A DNA stretch of 61,819 bases, from positions 1 through 61,819 of the forward strand of contig JAFXAK010000027.1 in assembly GCA_017517135.1 (NCBI GenBank), in the 5' to 3' direction. This document shows positions 59,786 through 61,819 of the stretch, piece after piece; the first letter of the stretch is position 1, and the number at the start of each line of letters is the position of its first letter. The notes under the pieces are model-generated. The model worked only from the letters and a program-made list of their open reading frames with translations, ran no database searches and was not told where the DNA came from. The DNA is from Clostridia bacterium. Lineage in GTDB: Bacteria; Bacillota; Clostridia; Oscillospirales; Acutalibacteraceae. A program made the translations under genes and the position numbers.

Positions 59786-61495
59786 TTAAGTCTTTGAGGT
59801 TTCTGTTCTTGTCTGTGTAAGCTTTAAGAAGTCTACCTTTTCAAGTCTTGTTCTGGGAAGGGCATCAATCACTCTGATATCTCTGGGAATTGAGAATCGG
59901 TCAAGAGTTGAGCACTTGTCCATAATTATCTGCTTGTATTCGTCGAGCTTATCGGCATCTGCATCGGGAGCTAAAACAATGTAAAGACGGACAATCGGCT
60001 TTTCGTCATCGTCATAGCCCTGAACCGCACAGCATTCTGCAAGGAAGGGAAGGGGCATAAGAAGATTTTCAATGTCTGCGGGGAAAACATTGTAGCCCGA
60101 GATAATGATAACTCTCTTCTGTCTTGCCATAAAGGTTACAAAGCCCTCTTCATCCATTTTGCCCAAATCGCCCGTAAGCACCCACTTTTTGCCGTCCTTA
60201 TCGGTGTAAACACCCTCACCGAGTCTGCCGTCGGGCATAAGATAACCCTTCATAAGTGTGTTGCCTGTGAACGCAATTTCACCGATTGTGCCGTAGGGCA
60301 CCTCGTTGTGGTTTTCGTCAAAGATTGCAGCCTTTGTTGTTTTGAGATGTCTGCCGACTGTGCCGGGCTTTGTATACCAGGGCATATTGATGCAGTTAAC
60401 GGCACCGCATTCTGTAAGTCCGTAGCCGGGCATAAGAGTTGCTTCAGAGCCGCATTCAGCCATAATATCGTTGAATTTCTTTAAGAAATCAAGCGGAACA
60501 TAGTCACCGCCTGCGAAAGCGTATCTTACATATTTGAGATGCTCACCCTTGAATTCGGGATGTGCGAGAAGCTTACGGTACATATTGGGTACACCGATAA
60601 CCTCATAACACTTGTTAGCCTTGAGATAGGTGATGTATTCATCAGCCTCGAAACGGGCCATGGGAACTGCCTTCCAGCCTGAGAAGAGTGTTGTAAGAAG
60701 ACCGCCGCAAAGACCGTATGCGTGGAAGAAGGGGAGAGCAAGGATTTTGCAAAGCTCGCCTGCCTTGTAGTCACAGGGAGTTGCGGCATTGAGTGCGTTT
60801 TTTGTTACGGCATTGAGAGCAGTTGAGGAGAGCATTATTGTTCTGCTTACACCCGTTGTGCCGCCGCCGTTCATATAAACTGCAACAAGGTCACCGCTTC
60901 TGAAAAGACCTTCTGTTTTCTGTCCCTGATACTTTTTAAGAATATCGCCAAAGAATTTAACGGTAAGGTTATTTGCTTGGGCTACAGTCATAGCCTTTTC
61001 ATCGGGACGGATAAAATATTTCTTTGCAACGGGAGCCGCATAGAGCACGGGAGTTGTTACAATGATATCAATATCCTTCATTTCAGCGAGAGCCTGAGCG
61101 TGCTGATGAATGAACATATCGTAAAGAAGAACACCCTTTGACTTGGTGTATTCAACTGAACCCTTCATAGCCTCGGGCGGGAAAAGGGGATGAATGAGGT
61201 TTGCAATACAGCCGATTTTGTTGAGAGCAAACAGCATAACAACCTCTTCAATTGAGTTGGGAATGAAAAGAGAATATGCATCTCCGGGCTCCATTTTAAG
61301 CTCTTCCTTGAAATAAACAGCCATAGCCTCAACATCTTCAAGGAACTCACTTCTCATATGGTCTGTGAGCTTGAACTGGAACATAGGATAGTCATCCTTG
61401 TGGAATGAAGTACATGCGAGCAGGAATTCATAGAGATTCATATCTGCATAATCGGGCAGAACTTCATCCATAGTAAAAAGGGGTAATTTTTCCAT
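59786..61495 (-). CDS. AMP-binding acyl-CoA synthetase/ligase
   Basis: 569 residues. The adenylation fold is complete: P-loop MNGGGTTGVSRT (the usual Lys is Arg), FHAYGLCGG, PGYGLTECG, TGDLGKMDEEGF, and the C-terminal hinge and lysine motif RTRLEKVDFLKL. It would activate a carboxylic acid, probably a fatty acid, as acyl-AMP and then acyl-CoA. No carrier-protein partner is nearby. GGAGG precedes the ATG; appears monocistronic. Confidence 0.88.
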   Translation of the reverse strand: MEKLPLFTMDEVLPDYADMNLYEFLLACTSFHKDDYPMFQFKLTDHMRSEFLEDVEAMAVYFKEELKMEPGDAYSLFIPNSIEEVVMLFALNKIGCIANLIHPLFPPEAMKGSVEYTKSKGVLLYDMFIHQHAQALAEMKDIDIIVTTPVLYAAPVAKKYFIRPDEKAMTVAQANNLTVKFFGDILKKYQGQKTEGLFRSGDLVAVYMNGGGTTGVSRTIMLSSTALNAVTKNALNAATPCDYKAGELCKILALPFFHAYGLCGGLLTTLFSGWKAVPMARFEADEYITYLKANKCYEVIGVPNMYRKLLAHPEFKGEHLKYVRYAFAGGDYVPLDFLKKFNDIMAECGSEATLMPGYGLTECGAVNCINMPWYTKPGTVGRHLKTTKAAIFDENHNEVPYGTIGEIAFTGNTLMKGYLMPDGRLGEGVYTDKDGKKWVLTGDLGKMDEEGFVTFMARQKRVIIISGYNVFPADIENLLMPLPFLAECCAVQGYDDDEKPIVRLYIVLAPDADADKLDEYKQIIMDKCSTLDRFSIPRDIRVIDALPRTRLEKVDFLKLTQTRTETSKT

Positions 61496-61680
61496 TATAG
61501 CCTCCGAAAAATATAATATTGCCGAAATTAATATTATAAGAAAATACTTTTTTCGTCAACCGACAGTTTCTCTGCATTTATTCAAAAACCGACAAAGTGT
61601 CGGTTTTTTGTTGCTTACTCAAAAAAGTTTGCTGTTTGTTAAAAGACGGTTAATATTTTTTGCTTTTACCGGAAAATGAA
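61496..61680. other. Upstream region of the acyl-CoA ligase, with a symmetric hairpin
   Basis: No gene is seen. AAAAACCGACA-aag-TGTCGGTTTTT (61584-61608) is a perfect 11-bp hairpin with T-runs on both strands and may terminate transcription entering from either side. Confidence 0.7.
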
Positions 61681-61819
61681 AAGGGGTTGTAAAAAAAGTG
61701 CAGACCGCATAAAACAAGTTTTATGCTATAAGCAAACCTCGCCCTCGGCGTACCTTTGTACGCTGTCGGGGAAACCAAAAACAACACTTTTGTGTTGTTT
61801 TTGCTCGGTTTACTCATTC
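61681..61819. repeat. Hairpin-rich dispersed repeat, right copy
   Basis: Reverse complement of 3-141 with three mismatches in one loop; same three hairpins. The contig ends here. Confidence 0.85.

Noticed and set aside
1-61819. Linear plasmid or phage genome with terminal inverted repeats.
   Set aside because: The content is chromosomal (rpsO, pnp, ispE, PFOR, spoIIR) and the end repeats are short and hairpin-rich, so an assembly break at a dispersed repeat is simpler.

Overview
The window looks like one chromosomal contig from an anaerobic, spore-forming Clostridia bacterium, most likely a gut Oscillospirales/Ruminococcaceae-type organism. This rests on a pyruvate:ferredoxin oxidoreductase, an EFR1-type flavodoxin/ferredoxin protein, sporulation genes (spoIIR and a SpoIVFA/SpoIVFB-like pair), a Clostridia-style glgB-glgC-glgD-glgA operon, BspA-like leucine-rich-repeat proteins ending in dockerin modules, and frequent TTG starts with strong GGAGG ribosome binding sites. 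Species cannot be named from the sequence. The first and last 139 bases are inverted copies of one hairpin-rich repeat, so the contig probably ends at a dispersed repeat.

Layout. 0.2-8.5 kb: a secreted metallophosphoesterase, then the divergent glycogen operon (branching enzyme, ADP-glucose pyrophosphorylase catalytic and GlgD subunits, synthase) ending in a sugar phosphate isomerase-like gene. 8.5-9.3 kb: remnants that resemble a phage/plasmid replication protein. 9.3-19.1 kb: a sugar-use region with a GH38 alpha-mannosidase, a large uncharacterised protein and two GPH-type sugar symporters, plus tcdA and a zinc-ribbon membrane protein. 19.1-24.5 kb: PHP phosphatase, bioY, a polar amino-acid ABC transporter whose ATPase gene carries an in-frame amber codon, and a secreted 3D-domain protein. 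24.5-28.9 kb: a repeat-rich accessory segment with a DapF-like protein lacking both catalytic cysteines, tRNA-Arg(ACG), two arrays of tiny hairpins, a four-helix-bundle (S23/Avd-family) protein, an XRE repressor divergent from a repeat lipoprotein, and a YgjV-like protein. 28.9-37.3 kb: PFOR, rpsO-pnp, ispE, spoIIR. 37.4-45.4 kb: putP, an esterase, the SpoIVFA/SpoIVFB-like pair, the radical SAM/DUF2344 pair, a patatin. 45.5-50.2 kb: tandem BspA-dockerin genes. 50.3-61.5 kb: DUF4037 and TPR genes, yifB/comM, EFR1 protein, a 273-bp inverted-repeat element, a LOG protein, AAA/DUF4143 ATPase, a second XRE repressor divergent from a SHOCT protein, DegV and DUF2238 genes, and an acyl-CoA ligase.

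The most unusual material is the set of palindromic repeat families between genes. Between tRNA-Arg and the four-helix-bundle gene lie nine different 3- to 7-bp hairpins separated by a constant 7-8 nt word (ATGTAAT), with the unit orientation reversed halfway along. A second array using the word GTGATATT abuts the nearby DapF-like gene. Other points worth following are the Cys-to-Asp changes in the DapF-like protein, the amber codon just after the Q-loop of the ABC ATPase, and the matching operator layouts of the two XRE regulators. All functional statements are read from sequence motifs alone; no database search was run.
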